The notes under the pieces: generated by a model
What the model was told of the DNA's origin: nothing
What the model saw: only the letters and a program-made list of their open reading frames with translations
Databases searched by the model: none
Shown: positions 1 to 11,181 of the stretch, in pieces
Layout: every line of letters begins with the position of its first letter
How positions within the stretch are numbered: the stretch's first letter is position 1
Translations under genes and position numbers: made by a program
Source: Streptomyces subrutilus
GTDB lineage: Bacteria > Actinomycetota > Actinomycetes > Streptomycetales > Streptomycetaceae
Assembly: GCF_008704535.1 (NCBI RefSeq)
Contig: NZ_CP023701.1
Coordinates: 1,860,001 to 1,924,000 of the forward strand
Reading direction: 5' to 3'
Length of the DNA: 64,000 nt

Positions 1-211
1 CCTCGGGATCGTCGTCGGTGGGCAGCGTGGACGTCCAGAGGACGGGGGTGGCCCCGGTCTCCGCGACCTTCTCGGCGAAGGAGGCGGGGACGGCGTAGCT
101 GACGCGGTGGCCCCGGGCGACGAGTTCCCGGATCACTTCGATGCTCGGGTTCACGTGCCCGTGGGCGGCGATGGAGAACATGGCGATGTGGGCGGGCTCG
201 GCTGAGGTCAT
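1..211 (-). CDS. Macrolide-family (MGT) glycosyltransferase, N-terminal fragment
   Basis: Only the first 70 residues are present; the gene runs off the left edge. The N-terminus contains [17 protein letters not shown] followed by a Rossmann-like stretch ([19 protein letters not shown]), which is the acceptor-side start of GT-B UDP-glycosyltransferases of the MGT/OleD type. These enzymes glycosylate macrolides and other xenobiotics in the cytoplasm and often serve self-resistance. The ATG at 211 is the only good start before the operator-like palindrome at 224-242; the Shine-Dalgarno sequence is weak (AGGGTCGG). The product and substrate cannot be fixed from this fragment. It is transcribed away from the APH-like gene at 425. 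Confidence 0.75.
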   Translation of the reverse strand, partial: MTSAEPAHIAMFSIAAHGHVNPSIEVIRELVARGHRVSYAVPASFAEKVAETGATPVLWTSTLPTDDDPE

Positions 212-223
212 GGTCCGACCCTA

Positions 224-242
224 ACGAGACGATACGTCTCGT
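224..242. promoter_or_regulatory. Perfect inverted repeat, probable TetR-family operator
   Basis: The sequence is ACGAGACGATACGTCTCGT: two 8-bp arms that pair perfectly around a 3-bp ATA centre. It lies 13 bp upstream of the glycosyltransferase start, where a repressor would block transcription or initiation. TetR-family regulators in actinomycetes commonly bind palindromes of this size and composition. The regulator is not seen in the window, so it may lie beyond the left edge. The site could also affect the divergent gene at 425. Confidence 0.6.
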
Positions 243-424
243 GCAACCAGTATGCCTGCGGCCGACCCCTGGGGCCGTGCCCCGCGCCACCGGCCGGGGG
301 CGGCGGCGTCGAGGCGGCGGACACCGGGATGCGAGACTTGGCGGATTCACGACGGTGCGGCGCGGCCGTGCCCTCCCGGCCGGGTCCGGCCCGAGGGGCA
401 CGGCCCGGGAACGAGACGGACGGC

Positions 425-1276
425 ATGGACGAGGCGCAGGCCAGGGACGTACTGACGGCGGCGGGTCTGACGGAGCCGCCCACCCTCCTGGCGTTCGGCG
501 AGAACGCCGTCTTCGGCGTCGGCGACCTGGTGGTCAAGGTGGGCCGGGAGGCGGCGCTGCTGGAGCGCGCCGAGCGGGAGCTCGCGGTGGCGCGGTGGTT
601 CGCCGCGTCGGGGGTGCCCGCCGTGCGCTCCGCCGAACCCGCGCCCCGGCTGGTGGACGGGCATCCGCTGACGCTGTGGCACCGGCTGCCGGAGGCCGTC
701 CGTCCCCCGGCGCCCGCGGACCTGGCCGCCCTGCTGCGGGCCGTCCACGCCCTGCCCGCACCGCCCTTCGCCCTGCCCGCACGGGACCTGCTGGGCGGGG
801 TCGAGCGCTGGCTGCGGCTGGCCGGGGACGCCGTCGACCCGGCGGACGCGGCGTACCTGCGGGACCGGCGCGACGCGTACGCGGGCGAGGTCGCCGCCCT
901 GACCCCGCGTCTGGCCCCCGGCACGATCCACGGGGACGCCCTGCCCCGCAACGTGCACGTGGGCCCGGACGGGCCGGTCCTGGTCGACCTGGAGACCGTC
1001 TCGGCGGACCTGCGCGAACACGACCTGGTGGTGATGGCCCTCTCCCGCGACCGGTACGGGCTGCCCGCCGGCGCGTACGAGGAGTTCGTCTCGGCGTACG
1101 GGTGGGACGTCCGCGCGTGGGAGGGCTGCGCCGTGCTGCGCGGGGCCCGCGAGACGGCCAGCTGCGCGTGGGTGTCGCAGCACGCCGGCACCAACCCCGC
1201 GGCCCTGGCCGAGTTCCGCCGCCGGGTGGCCTCGCTGCGCGACGGCGACCGCGAAGCGCGCTGGCACGCCTTCTAG
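425..1276 (+). CDS. APH-fold phosphotransferase (aminoglycoside phosphotransferase family)
   Basis: This 283-residue protein has the kinase-like APH fold. Residues 169-171 begin the catalytic loop HGDALPRNV (Brenner motif HxDxxxxN), and residue 188 is the metal-binding Asp in LVDLETVS. The N-lobe contains VVKVGREAALLERAERE, consistent with the ATP-binding Lys and Glu. The ATG at 425 (MDEAQARD) is preferred because the in-frame extension back to 329 has low-complexity, noncoding-like composition. Substrates in this family range from aminoglycosides to small metabolites and proteins, so a resistance function is not claimed. It is a single gene, divergent from the glycosyltransferase. Confidence 0.8.
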   Translation: MDEAQARDVLTAAGLTEPPTLLAFGENAVFGVGDLVVKVGREAALLERAERELAVARWFAASGVPAVRSAEPAPRLVDGHPLTLWHRLPEAVRPPAPADLAALLRAVHALPAPPFALPARDLLGGVERWLRLAGDAVDPADAAYLRDRRDAYAGEVAALTPRLAPGTIHGDALPRNVHVGPDGPVLVDLETVSADLREHDLVVMALSRDRYGLPAGAYEEFVSAYGWDVRAWEGCAVLRGARETASCAWVSQHAGTNPAALAEFRRRVASLRDGDREARWHAF

Positions 1277-1346
1277 TCGGCCGGTGCGCGCGGCGCCGGG
1301 CCGGGCGCGGGCGCGCCGGGACGGGCGGCCCGGCAGAAGCGGCGGC

Positions 1347-2060
1347 TCACCGGCTCCGCGGGATGAGCGGCCAGGACGGTTCGACGACGGCCGCCGGGTC
1401 CGCGGTGCGGCGCAGGTAGGCCTGGAGCGAGACCGACTGCTCGGCCGCCGCGCGCACTTGGAGGTCGTGCAGGTCGGCCAGCGGCATCCGGCCGACGGGC
1501 CGGTGCGTCTCGCCCAGGCGGCGCACCACCCGGGCCGCGGCCACGGCGTCCGCCCGCGCGTCGTGCGCGTCGTCGAGGGAGACGCCGTAGTGGGCGCAGA
1601 GCGCGTACAGGGCCCGCCTGCCCTTGCGGTACTTGTCGACGTGCTTGTCGATGACCAGCGGGTCGATGACGGGCGACGGCGCCTCGCCCAGCCGCTCGCT
1701 GACCGACGCGACCGCGTACCGCCGGCACTCCCGGTCCAGCAGCGACAGGTCGTACCGGGCGTTCATCACCACCAGCGGCGTGCCGCTCCGCAGGCCCTCG
1801 GCCACGGCCGCGGCGATCTCCTCGACCGCCGCGGCGGCGGGGCGACCGTGCGCGCGGGCGTGCTCCGTCGAGATGCCGTGGATGGCCGAGGCCTGCTCCG
1901 GTATCGCCACTCCGGGGTCGAGCAGCCAGGTCCGTTCGGCCGCGACGGCCCCGTCCGGATCGAGCCGCACGACCGCGGCCGTGACGATGCGGTCCGTCTC
2001 GACGTCGGTGCCCGTGGTCTCCAGGTCGAAGGCCAGCAGGGGTCCGCGCATCCAGCTCAT
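1347..2060 (-). CDS. DEDDh 3'-5' exonuclease (DNA polymerase III epsilon-like)
   Basis: This 237-residue protein carries the exonuclease signature: Exo I FDLETTGTD (Asp12, Glu14), a middle Asp in NARYDLSLLD, and Exo III HDARADAVAAARV with the His and Asp of the DEDDh class. It should remove nucleotides from DNA or RNA 3' ends with two metal ions. There is no UvrC or polymerase domain, so it is a stand-alone epsilon-like exonuclease of the type present in several copies in Streptomyces. The start at MSWMRGPLLAF is chosen because homologues begin just before the Exo I motif. It overlaps by 4 bp (ATGA) a possible small upstream ORF. Confidence 0.88.
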   Translation of the reverse strand: MSWMRGPLLAFDLETTGTDVETDRIVTAAVVRLDPDGAVAAERTWLLDPGVAIPEQASAIHGISTEHARAHGRPAAAAVEEIAAAVAEGLRSGTPLVVMNARYDLSLLDRECRRYAVASVSERLGEAPSPVIDPLVIDKHVDKYRKGRRALYALCAHYGVSLDDAHDARADAVAAARVVRRLGETHRPVGRMPLADLHDLQVRAAAEQSVSLQAYLRRTADPAAVVEPSWPLIPRSR

Positions 2061-2176
2061 CGCCCCGCCCCCGCTCCGCCGGCCCCGGCCCGCCGCTCGG
2101 TCCGCGACTCCCGCGGCTCCGTGCCGGTCGTCCCCCGGTCCCGCCCGATCAGCACACCGCCGTGCCGCTCCTCCAT
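2057..2176 (-). CDS. Possible 39-aa coupled leader ORF upstream of the exonuclease
   Basis: An ATG at 2176 opens a 39-codon frame (MEERHGGVLIGRDRG, then an Arg/Gly-rich end). Its TGA overlaps the exonuclease ATG as ATGA. A GGGAGGGG Shine-Dalgarno sequence sits about 6 nt before this ATG, better than the site directly before the exonuclease start. This arrangement would give translational coupling. Nothing recognisable is encoded. In DNA this GC-rich a frame of this length can arise by chance, so it is a candidate only. Confidence 0.3.
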   Translation of the reverse strand: MEERHGGVLIGRDRGTTGTEPRESRTERRAGAGGAGAGR

Positions 2177-2312
2177 GCCGCGCCCCTCCCCCGTACACCT
2201 TCGGTCAACGGCTTTCAGCCTGACACGGGGCACTGACAGGCCGGCCGCCGGGTCGGCCGGGGACGGTCGGCGGGCGGTCGGCGGGCCCGCCCGGGAGCCG
2301 CCCCACCCGCCG

Positions 2313-3593
2313 TCAGGACACGGGCCGGGAGTCCTCCCAGACCGATTCGAACTCCTCGCGGTAGGTCGTGAAGAGCCCGTGCTCGGCGTCCTTCGGTGCC
2401 GTGCGCCCGCCGCCCCCGCGCAGGACCAGGACCGGCGCCTCCATGCCGCGGGCCCGCCGCAGGTACGACTGGACGACCGCGATGCCCGAGCTCTCGCCCT
2501 CCACCAGGTAGGCGGTGAAGCGCGGGGTCTCGTCGAAGACGTGGATCTCGAAGCGGGAGGGGTCGCGCAGGCCCGCCCGGACCCGGCGCACGTGCAGGAT
2601 GTTCATCTCGACGGAGCGGCTCAGCTCGCCCTTGCGCAGCCCCAGCTCCCGTTCGCGCCGTTTGACGGCGCTGCTCGCCGGGTTCAGGAAGAGCAGCCGC
2701 ACCCGGCAGCCGGCCTCGGTGAGGCGCACGAGCCGCCGGCCGGAGAAGTTCTGGACCAGCAGGTTCAGACCTATGCCGATGGCGTCCAGCCGCCGGGCGC
2801 CCCCGAAGAGGTCCTCGGCCGGCAGCTGCCGCTGGAGGCGCACCCGGTCGGAGTGGACCGAGATCACGTCCGCGTACCGGTCCCCCACCAGGTCCTCGAC
2901 GGCGTCGATCGGCAGCCGGTCCGCCGCGGGGCTGCCCGCGCCGCCGCCCAGCACCTCCAGCAGCCGCGCCGAGGCCCGTTCCGCCTGTTCCAGGACGGCG
3001 CGCGACAGCGCCCGGTTGCGGGAGACCACGTTGCGGGTGACCTCCAGCTCGTCCAGGGCCAGCTCGATCTCGCGCCGGTCGTCGAAGTACGGCTCGAAGC
3101 AGGGCCAGTGCTGGACCATCAGCTCCCGCAGCTGGGGCAGGGTCAGGAAGCTCAGCACGTTGTCGTCGGCCGGGTCCAGCAGGTAGCCCTTGCGCCGGCT
3201 GACCTCGCGGACGGCGACGGCCCGCTGCACCCACTCCTGGCCCGCGGGCCCGGCGGCCGCGACCACCCAGTCGTCCCCGCCGTGCACCGGTTCGTAGATC
3301 GGCCGCAGGACCGCGCCGACCACCGACCGCAGCCGCTGTTCGATGAGGTTCAGCCAGATGTACGCGCGGCCGGCCCGCTGGGCCCGCGTACGGACCTCGC
3401 TCCAGGCCTCCGCGCCCCAGTCCAGCTCGGCTCCGGCCCGCGCCTCGCCGGCCTCCGCCGCTCCGCCCGCCAGGGAGACCGCTCCGGCCGCCGCGCCCGC
3501 CGGCGCACCGCCGGGGGCACTGCCTGAGGCGTCCGCCGGGCCACCCTCGTGACCGCTGTCACCAGGGGGCAGCTCCAGACCTCCCGAGCTCAC
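2313..3593 (-). CDS. SAV_2148-family HEPN domain protein
   Basis: This is a protein of about 426 residues. Homologues recalled from memory start with SSGGLELPPGD, which supports the GTG at 3593 over upstream in-frame codons. Residues 1-55 are Gly/Ala/Ser-rich and probably disordered; the conserved part begins near AYIWLNLIEQRL. An R-x6-H element (RPIYEPVH, residues 97-104) resembles the HEPN active-site motif RxxxxxxH, and a long alpha-helical section follows. HEPN domains often act as metal-independent RNases in toxin or stress systems, but this family is conserved in Streptomyces cores and its role is unknown. It is divergent from glgX, with 274 bp of shared upstream DNA. Confidence 0.7.
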   Translation of the reverse strand: MSSGGLELPPGDSGHEGGPADASGSAPGGAPAGAAAGAVSLAGGAAEAGEARAGAELDWGAEAWSEVRTRAQRAGRAYIWLNLIEQRLRSVVGAVLRPIYEPVHGGDDWVVAAAGPAGQEWVQRAVAVREVSRRKGYLLDPADDNVLSFLTLPQLRELMVQHWPCFEPYFDDRREIELALDELEVTRNVVSRNRALSRAVLEQAERASARLLEVLGGGAGSPAADRLPIDAVEDLVGDRYADVISVHSDRVRLQRQLPAEDLFGGARRLDAIGIGLNLLVQNFSGRRLVRLTEAGCRVRLLFLNPASSAVKRRERELGLRKGELSRSVEMNILHVRRVRAGLRDPSRFEIHVFDETPRFTAYLVEGESSGIAVVQSYLRRARGMEAPVLVLRGGGGRTAPKDAEHGLFTTYREEFESVWEDSRPVS

Positions 3594-3867
3594 CCGTGCA
3601 CCGCCTTCTGCGTCTGGACGCCCGTCCGAAGTGATCACGGAAGGGTACTCCGCGCGCGCGGCCCGATGCAGCCCGATGGCCCGTACACCGGCCGTCCGTT
3701 GACCCATTATCCGATGCGCACACAGTCCGCTGACCCGGCTATCAGCTCTGCGGGTCACCCGGTCGGAGCAACCCAAGTCCACGCGTGACGACGCTCTTTC
3801 GGGGAAGATCTGGCAGTGACGTGGTCCAGACGGATCAGCCGGAGCAGAATGGGAAGAGTCGTTATCT

Positions 3868-5966
<2,099 letters not shown>

Positions 5967-5982
<16 letters not shown>

Positions 5983-7274
5983 GCGGCGGACTCCCCGAAG
6001 GACTCACCCGCCGAGGTCCCGGCGGTCTTCCCCGGCGGCCGGTCGGCCGCCGGGGCGGGGCCCGGCGCGCCGGGCCGCGCGGACGGCACCCGGGTCACGA
6101 GGGCCAGGGTCAGGGCCAGGCCGGCCGCGCCGACGGCCACGGCGAAGGCCGCCGCGGGCCCGTGGGACTCGGCGAGCCGGCCGGCGAGCGGGAGCGCGAG
6201 GGCCTGTCCGGCGACCAGCGAGCTGGCGGCGAAGGCCGTGGCCTCGCCGAGCCGGGCCGGCTCCACCACCCGCTCGGTGAGGGCGAACGCGGTGATCAGG
6301 TGCGGGGCGTAGGCGGCCCCCAGGACCGTGACGACGAGGTAGAGGGGCCACAGGCCCGCCGTGAAGAGCAGCGGCACGGAGAGCGCCAGGGCGGCGCCGG
6401 TCGCCGCGCGCCAGCGCAGCCGCAGGCCGACGCGGTCCGGCAGCGCGCCGAGGCAGATGCCGACGGCGGCGCTGGCCACGCCCATGGCGGCGTACACGAC
6501 GGCGGCCTGGTCGGGGACGCCCAGTGCGAGGGTGAGCGCGGCGATCCCGGCCTGGCAGGCACCGAACATGGCGCCTTGGAGGGCGAGGGAGCCTCTGACG
6601 GCATGGACCACGCGCGGCTGCCGGGCCCGGGGCGCCCCGCCGCGGGGCCGCGCGGGCGGTCGCGCGGTGACGGCGGCGGTGGGGTGCAGCGCGAACGCGG
6701 CGCCGAAACCCGCGACGAGGACGGCGGCGCCGCCGAGGGCGACCGCCGGGTGGGCGACGATCGAGGCGAGGCCGACGAGGGCGGGCCCGAGGACGAAGGA
6801 GGTCTCGTCCAGGGTGCCTTCGAGCGAGTGCACGGCGCCCACGACGCTCTCCCCGGATCCGGCGCGGTGCGCCAGCGCGACGGAGCGGGTCCGGGCGAGC
6901 GGCCCGATCAGCGGCATGGACGCGCCGGTCACGGCGCCGAGGGCGGCGAGCGGGGCGGTGGCGAGGTGGCCGAGGGCTCCGGCGACCAGGGCGGCGGTCG
7001 CGACGGCGTTCACGGCGGCGGCCGCGAGGACGACCACCCGTTGTCCGTGCCGGTCGGCGAGGCGGCCCAGGACGGGGCCGCAGCACACCTGCCCGCAGGA
7101 GAGCGCGCCGCCGACGAGGGCGGCGGTGGCGATCGAGCCGCTGGTCCGGGCGACCAGCAGGACGCTGCCGAACTGGGACATCGCGACGGGCAGTCGGGCG
7201 AAGAACGAGACGAACGGGAGGAGGGGCCCGGTCAGGGCGATGACCTTGCGATAGGTGTTGACGGTTCCAACCAC
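5967..7274 (-). CDS. MFS transporter
   Basis: This 435-residue protein has about 12 predicted transmembrane helices rich in Ala, Gly, Leu and Val. The loop GRLADRHGQR after the second helix is the MFS motif A (GxLaDrxGrr). A charged Arg/Pro-rich central loop (near PPARPRGGAPRARQPR) separates the two six-helix halves, and the C-terminal tail is Pro/Ala-rich. The start is GTG at 7274. The substrate is not evident; its position between glgX and treY suggests sugar metabolism but is not proof. The gene is divergent from treY, and its 3' end overlaps glgX tail to tail by 16 bp. Confidence 0.85.
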
Positions 7275-7356
7275 CCGGCCAACGCTAACCTGGTGCAGTC
7301 ACCCGGATGCATGGGGTGATGGCACGGAATCCGGCAGGCTGGGTACGTACGTTCTC

Positions 7357-9630
7357 ATGAGCCAGCAGACGTCACGCCCCCGGTCGGAACCTGCCGTTCC
7401 GATTCCTGCCACGCCCGCGTCGACCTACCGTCTCCAGCTGCGTCCCTCCTTCCCCTTCGCGGCCGCCGAGGCCGCCGTACCGCACCTCGCCTCCCTCGGC
7501 GTCTCGCACCTGCACCTGTCGCCGGTGCTGGAGGCCGTCCCGGGCTCGACCCACGGGTACGACGTCACCGACCACTCCCGGGTACGGGCCGAGCTGGGCG
7601 GCGAGGACGGCCTGCGGGCCCTGGCCGCGACCGCCCGCGCGCACGGCCTCGGCCTGGTCCTCGACATCGTCCCGAACCACATGGCGGTACCGGCGCCGCT
7701 GCGGCTGAACCGGCCGCTGTGGGAGGTGCTGCGCGACGGCCCGGACTCCCCGTACGCCCGCTGGTTCGACATCGACTGGGCGGCCGGCGGCGGGCAGGTG
7801 CTGCTGCCGGTGCTGCCCGGCCCGGCCGGGTCCTGCGAGCTCCGGGCCGACGGGGACGTGCTGCGCCACGGGGAGCAGGAGTTCCCGCTGCGCCCCGGCA
7901 CCGAGGGGCTGGAGCTGCCGGAGCTGCTGGCCGCGCAGTTCTACCGGCCGGCCTGGTGGCGGGAGGCCCGCACGGCGCTCAACTACCGTCGGTTCTTCAC
8001 CATCGCGGAGCTGATCGGGGTCCGGGTGGAGGATCCCGAGGTGTTCGCGGCCACCCACGCGAAGGTGCTGGAGCTGGTCCGGGACGGGGTCGTCGGGGGG
8101 CTGCGGATCGACCACGTCGACGGGCTGGCCGACCCCGGGCAGTACCTGCGGCGGCTGCGCGGGGCCGTGGGGCCGGACTGCTGGGTGGTGGTGGAGAAGA
8201 TCCTCGCGCCGCGGGAGCAGCTGCCGTCCGGGTGGCCCGTCGCCGGGACCACCGGGTACGACGCGCTGCACCGGCTGGACGGGGTGTTCACCGATCCCGC
8301 CGGCACCGCCGAACTGGTCCGCGCGTACACCGACTCCACCGGGAGCGCCCCCTGGGAGGAGACGGCCGGGGCGTGCGCGCGCGAGGTGCTGACCGGCGAC
8401 CTGGCGGCCGAGCTGGCCACCCTCGAACGGATGGCCGGGGCCGAACTCCGGGCGGCCGTAAGGGAATTGCTGATCGCCTACCCGGTCTACCGGCCCTACC
8501 CCGAGCATCCCGAGCCCGACCCGGGAGCGGTGGAGCGGGCCGCCCGGGCCGCCGGGCCGGACCCGGTGGCCCGGGTGCGGCGGCTGCTGCTCCACGATCC
8601 GGCCTTCGCCGCCCGCTTCGCCCAGACCTCGGCGGCCCTGCGCGCCAAGTCCCTGGAGGACCGGGCCTTCTACCGGTACGCCCCGCTGCTGTCCGCCACC
8701 GAGGTGGGCGGCGAGCCGGGAGCCCCGGCGGTGTCCCCGGCGCGGTTCCACGCGTACTGCGCCGACCTGGCCAGGCGGTGGCCCGGCTCCGGGACCGTGC
8801 TGTCCACGCACGACACCAAGCGCAGCGCGGACGTCCGGGCCCGGATCGCGGTGCTCTCGCAGGCCCCGGAGCTGATGGGCGCGCCCGAGGGCCCCGACCC
8901 GCAGCTGGCCTGGGTGGCGCGGCAGGGCGCGCTGGGTCTGGGCGACGCCCCCGAGGCGCGGGAGCGGCTGGCCGAGGCCCTGCTCAAGGGGGTCCGCGAA
9001 GCCGCCCTGCACACCAGCTGGACGGAGCCGGACGAGGCGTACGAGGCGGCCGTCGCGGACTACGCCCGCCCGGCCGGTGCGCTCCCGCCCGCGTTCGCCG
9101 AGGCGGCCCGGGCCAACCTGCTGGGCTCGGCGCTGCTGCACCTGGCGATGCCGGGGGTGCCGGAGGTCTACCAGGGCGCCGAGACCGAGTACCGGGCCCT
9201 GGTCGACCCCGACAACCGGCGGCCGGCCCGCTTCCCCCGCGCGGCCCTGGCCCGGCTGGACGCGGGGGCCGCGCCGCAGGACCCCGCCGAGGAGAAGCTC
9301 GCCCTGACGGCCGCGGTCCTGCGGCTGCGCCGCTCCCGCCCCGGGCTGTTCGCCGGGTACGCGCCGCTGGCGGCCCGGGGCCCGGCGGCCGACCACTGCC
9401 TGGCCTTCGCCCGCTCGCCGGGCCTGATCGCGGTGGCCACCCGCCTCTCCCTGAGGCTGGCCGCGGCCGGGGGCTGGCGCGACACCGTGCTGCCCCTGCC
9501 CCCGGGCCGGTGGGTCCCGGTGCCGCTGCCGGCGCAGGAGCCGCCCCGCGCCGCCTCGTACGCGGGCAAGGCCCCCCTGGCCGACCTCCTGTCCTCCCGG
9601 CCGGTGTCCCTGCTGATCCACCAGGAGTGA
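7357..9630 (+). CDS. treY: Maltooligosyltrehalose synthase TreY
   Basis: This 757-residue GH13 enzyme converts the reducing-end alpha-1,4 bond of maltooligosaccharides into the alpha,alpha-1,1 bond of maltooligosyltrehalose. It begins with TYRLQLRPSFPF, the usual TreY N-terminus. Catalytic motifs are LDIVPNHMAV, LRIDHVDGLADP (nucleophile Asp252), VVVEKIL (Glu280) and STHDTKRSADVRAR (Asp486); the last is TreY-specific. The ATG at 7357 is chosen over the in-frame codon at 7255, which would overlap the divergent MFS gene. TreY, TreZ and GlgX are not one operon here: an M14 peptidase gene and an opposite-strand FHA gene separate treY from treZ. Confidence 0.95.
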   Translation: MSQQTSRPRSEPAVPIPATPASTYRLQLRPSFPFAAAEAAVPHLASLGVSHLHLSPVLEAVPGSTHGYDVTDHSRVRAELGGEDGLRALAATARAHGLGLVLDIVPNHMAVPAPLRLNRPLWEVLRDGPDSPYARWFDIDWAAGGGQVLLPVLPGPAGSCELRADGDVLRHGEQEFPLRPGTEGLELPELLAAQFYRPAWWREARTALNYRRFFTIAELIGVRVEDPEVFAATHAKVLELVRDGVVGGLRIDHVDGLADPGQYLRRLRGAVGPDCWVVVEKILAPREQLPSGWPVAGTTGYDALHRLDGVFTDPAGTAELVRAYTDSTGSAPWEETAGACAREVLTGDLAAELATLERMAGAELRAAVRELLIAYPVYRPYPEHPEPDPGAVERAARAAGPDPVARVRRLLLHDPAFAARFAQTSAALRAKSLEDRAFYRYAPLLSATEVGGEPGAPAVSPARFHAYCADLARRWPGSGTVLSTHDTKRSADVRARIAVLSQAPELMGAPEGPDPQLAWVARQGALGLGDAPEARERLAEALLKGVREAALHTSWTEPDEAYEAAVADYARPAGALPPAFAEAARANLLGSALLHLAMPGVPEVYQGAETEYRALVDPDNRRPARFPRAALARLDAGAAPQDPAEEKLALTAAVLRLRRSRPGLFAGYAPLAARGPAADHCLAFARSPGLIAVATRLSLRLAAAGGWRDTVLPLPPGRWVPVPLPAQEPPRAASYAGKAPLADLLSSRPVSLLIHQE

Positions 9631-9704
9631 CGCGGCCGGGCCGTCGGCCCCGCGGGGTCCAAGTCCGGTGCTCCGGGGAGCAGTAGGGGGCGCGCGCGGC
9701 GGGC

Positions 9705-11141
9705 ATGGCACACCTTGTGAACCTCCTCTGCGACATGCGTTACCCCACGCCGCGCGAACTGGCCCTGGCCGCCCGCGCGCTGGCGGACGAACACCCCGGC
9801 CATGTCCGGCTCCGGCAGGCCGGGACCTCCCGGGCGGGGCAGCCCCTGTGGCTCCTGTCCGTCGCCCCGGTCGGCGCACCGGACGGCAGGCCGTACGACG
9901 GCCCGGTCGGGGCCGCGGCCCCGGGAGCGGCCGGGCAGGCGGCCCGGACGCCGGTGGGCGGCGCGGGCGGTGGGGCGGCCGGCGGCTCCGGCTCCGCCCG
10001 GCGGACCGGGCGGAACGTGCTCGTCGTCGCCGGTGCGCACGCCAACGAGCCGGTCGGCGGGGCCACCGTGCTCGCCCTCGCGCGCGGCCTGCTGCGCGAT
10101 CCCGGCCCGCGCGCGGGCTGCGGCTGGCACTTCCTGCTCTGCGCGGACCCCGACGGCGCGGAGCTCCACCGCACGCCCCGCCCGCGCTCGCTCCTCGACT
10201 ACCACCGCAACTTCTTCCGGCCCCCCGGTCCCGAACAGCCCGAGTGGGCCCCGTCCTTACTGCCCCCGGACCGGCTGCCGCCCGAGACCGTGGCCCTGAC
10301 CGCCCTGATCGACGAGCTCCGCCCCGTCCTCCAGGTCTCCCTGCACGCCACCGATCTGGGCGGCTCCTGGGTGCAGCTCACGCGGGACGTCCCCGGTCTC
10401 GCCGAGCCCTTCGCCAAATCGGCTGCCGAGCTGCGCATCCCGGTGGAGAACGGCGCCTCGGACGCGGCCGGCTGGCCCTCCCCGGGGCCCGGGATCTTCG
10501 TGATCCCGGAGCCGGGCCGCGGGGCCGCGGGGGTGTTCCCGCCGGAGGACACCCGGCTCAGCACCTGGTACCACGCGCACCGGTACGCGGGGACGACCGC
10601 CATCGTCGAGGTCCCCATGTGGGCCTCCGACCTGGTGGACGATCCGGCCCCGCACCCCGACCCGCGCGGCGCGCTGCGGATGCTCGCCGCACGGCTGACG
10701 CACGACGCGGAGCTCGTGGCGCGGGCCCGCGCCGCGCTCCGGCCCGGGCCGCTGCCGTCCGGGGACGGGGACGGGGACGGGGAGGCGGACGCGGACGCGG
10801 CGCCGCTGCTGCGCGCGGTGGACTGGACCCTCGCCCTGATCCCGCGGATAGCCGCCGAATGGACCGGCGCCGACGCCCCCACCGAGGCCACGGCCGCCTA
10901 CGTGGCCAGCATCGACGCGTTCGGGCGGCGGCTGTCCCTGCGGGCCGCCGCGATGCTGCTGCGGGTGCTGCGCCCGGTCGGCGATCCGGCCGCGCCGGGG
11001 CTGGACCGCCTGGTCACGGGGTGGTGCGAGGAGTTCGCGGCGCGGTTCCAGGCCCGCTGGGTCCCGGTGGCCACGCAGGTCGAGCACCAGTCCCGCACCG
11101 TCCTGGCCACGTACGAACGGCTCCCCGCGGACCCGCCCTAG
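9705..11141 (+). CDS. M14-family zinc carboxypeptidase
   Basis: This 478-residue protein resembles M14 metallocarboxypeptidases. The zinc ligands fit HANE (His112, Glu115) and SLHATD (His214), and a candidate catalytic Glu lies in IVEVPMW. It also contains ADPDGAELHR, typical of M14 substrate loops. No signal peptide is evident, so it is probably cytoplasmic. Residues about 60-105 are a Gly/Ala-rich insert, and near 10763-10800 a GGGGAC-type repeat encodes an acidic DGDGDGEADAD stretch. Codon 185 (10257-10259) is an in-frame TTA, the rare leucine codon read by the bldA tRNA, implying developmental control. The start could also be ATG 9735. Confidence 0.8.
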   Translation: MAHLVNLLCDMRYPTPRELALAARALADEHPGHVRLRQAGTSRAGQPLWLLSVAPVGAPDGRPYDGPVGAAAPGAAGQAARTPVGGAGGGAAGGSGSARRTGRNVLVVAGAHANEPVGGATVLALARGLLRDPGPRAGCGWHFLLCADPDGAELHRTPRPRSLLDYHRNFFRPPGPEQPEWAPSLLPPDRLPPETVALTALIDELRPVLQVSLHATDLGGSWVQLTRDVPGLAEPFAKSAAELRIPVENGASDAAGWPSPGPGIFVIPEPGRGAAGVFPPEDTRLSTWYHAHRYAGTTAIVEVPMWASDLVDDPAPHPDPRGALRMLAARLTHDAELVARARAALRPGPLPSGDGDGDGEADADAAPLLRAVDWTLALIPRIAAEWTGADAPTEATAAYVASIDAFGRRLSLRAAAMLLRVLRPVGDPAAPGLDRLVTGWCEEFAARFQARWVPVATQVEHQSRTVLATYERLPADPP

Positions 11142-11145
11142 GGCG

Positions 11146-11180
11146 GGCTCGTCCCCGGCGCCGGGCCGCGGCGACGAGCC
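11146..11180. terminator. Hairpin between the convergent M14 and FHA genes
   Basis: GGCTCGTC (11146-11153) pairs with GACGAGCC (11173-11180), and the enclosed DNA includes the palindrome CCCGGCGCCGGG. There is no T-tract. It sits between two converging stop codons, where a bidirectional terminator is expected. Confidence 0.5.
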
Positions 11181-11181
11181 G

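Noticed and set aside
425..1276. Naming the APH-fold protein an aminoglycoside resistance gene
   Set aside because: The kinase motifs are generic to a very broad family and no subfamily signature was recognised.
3594..3867. A defined promoter between the HEPN gene and glgX (TTGACC at 3699; GATAAT on the opposite strand)
   Set aside because: No pair of elements has acceptable spacing. The region surely holds divergent promoters but I cannot place them.
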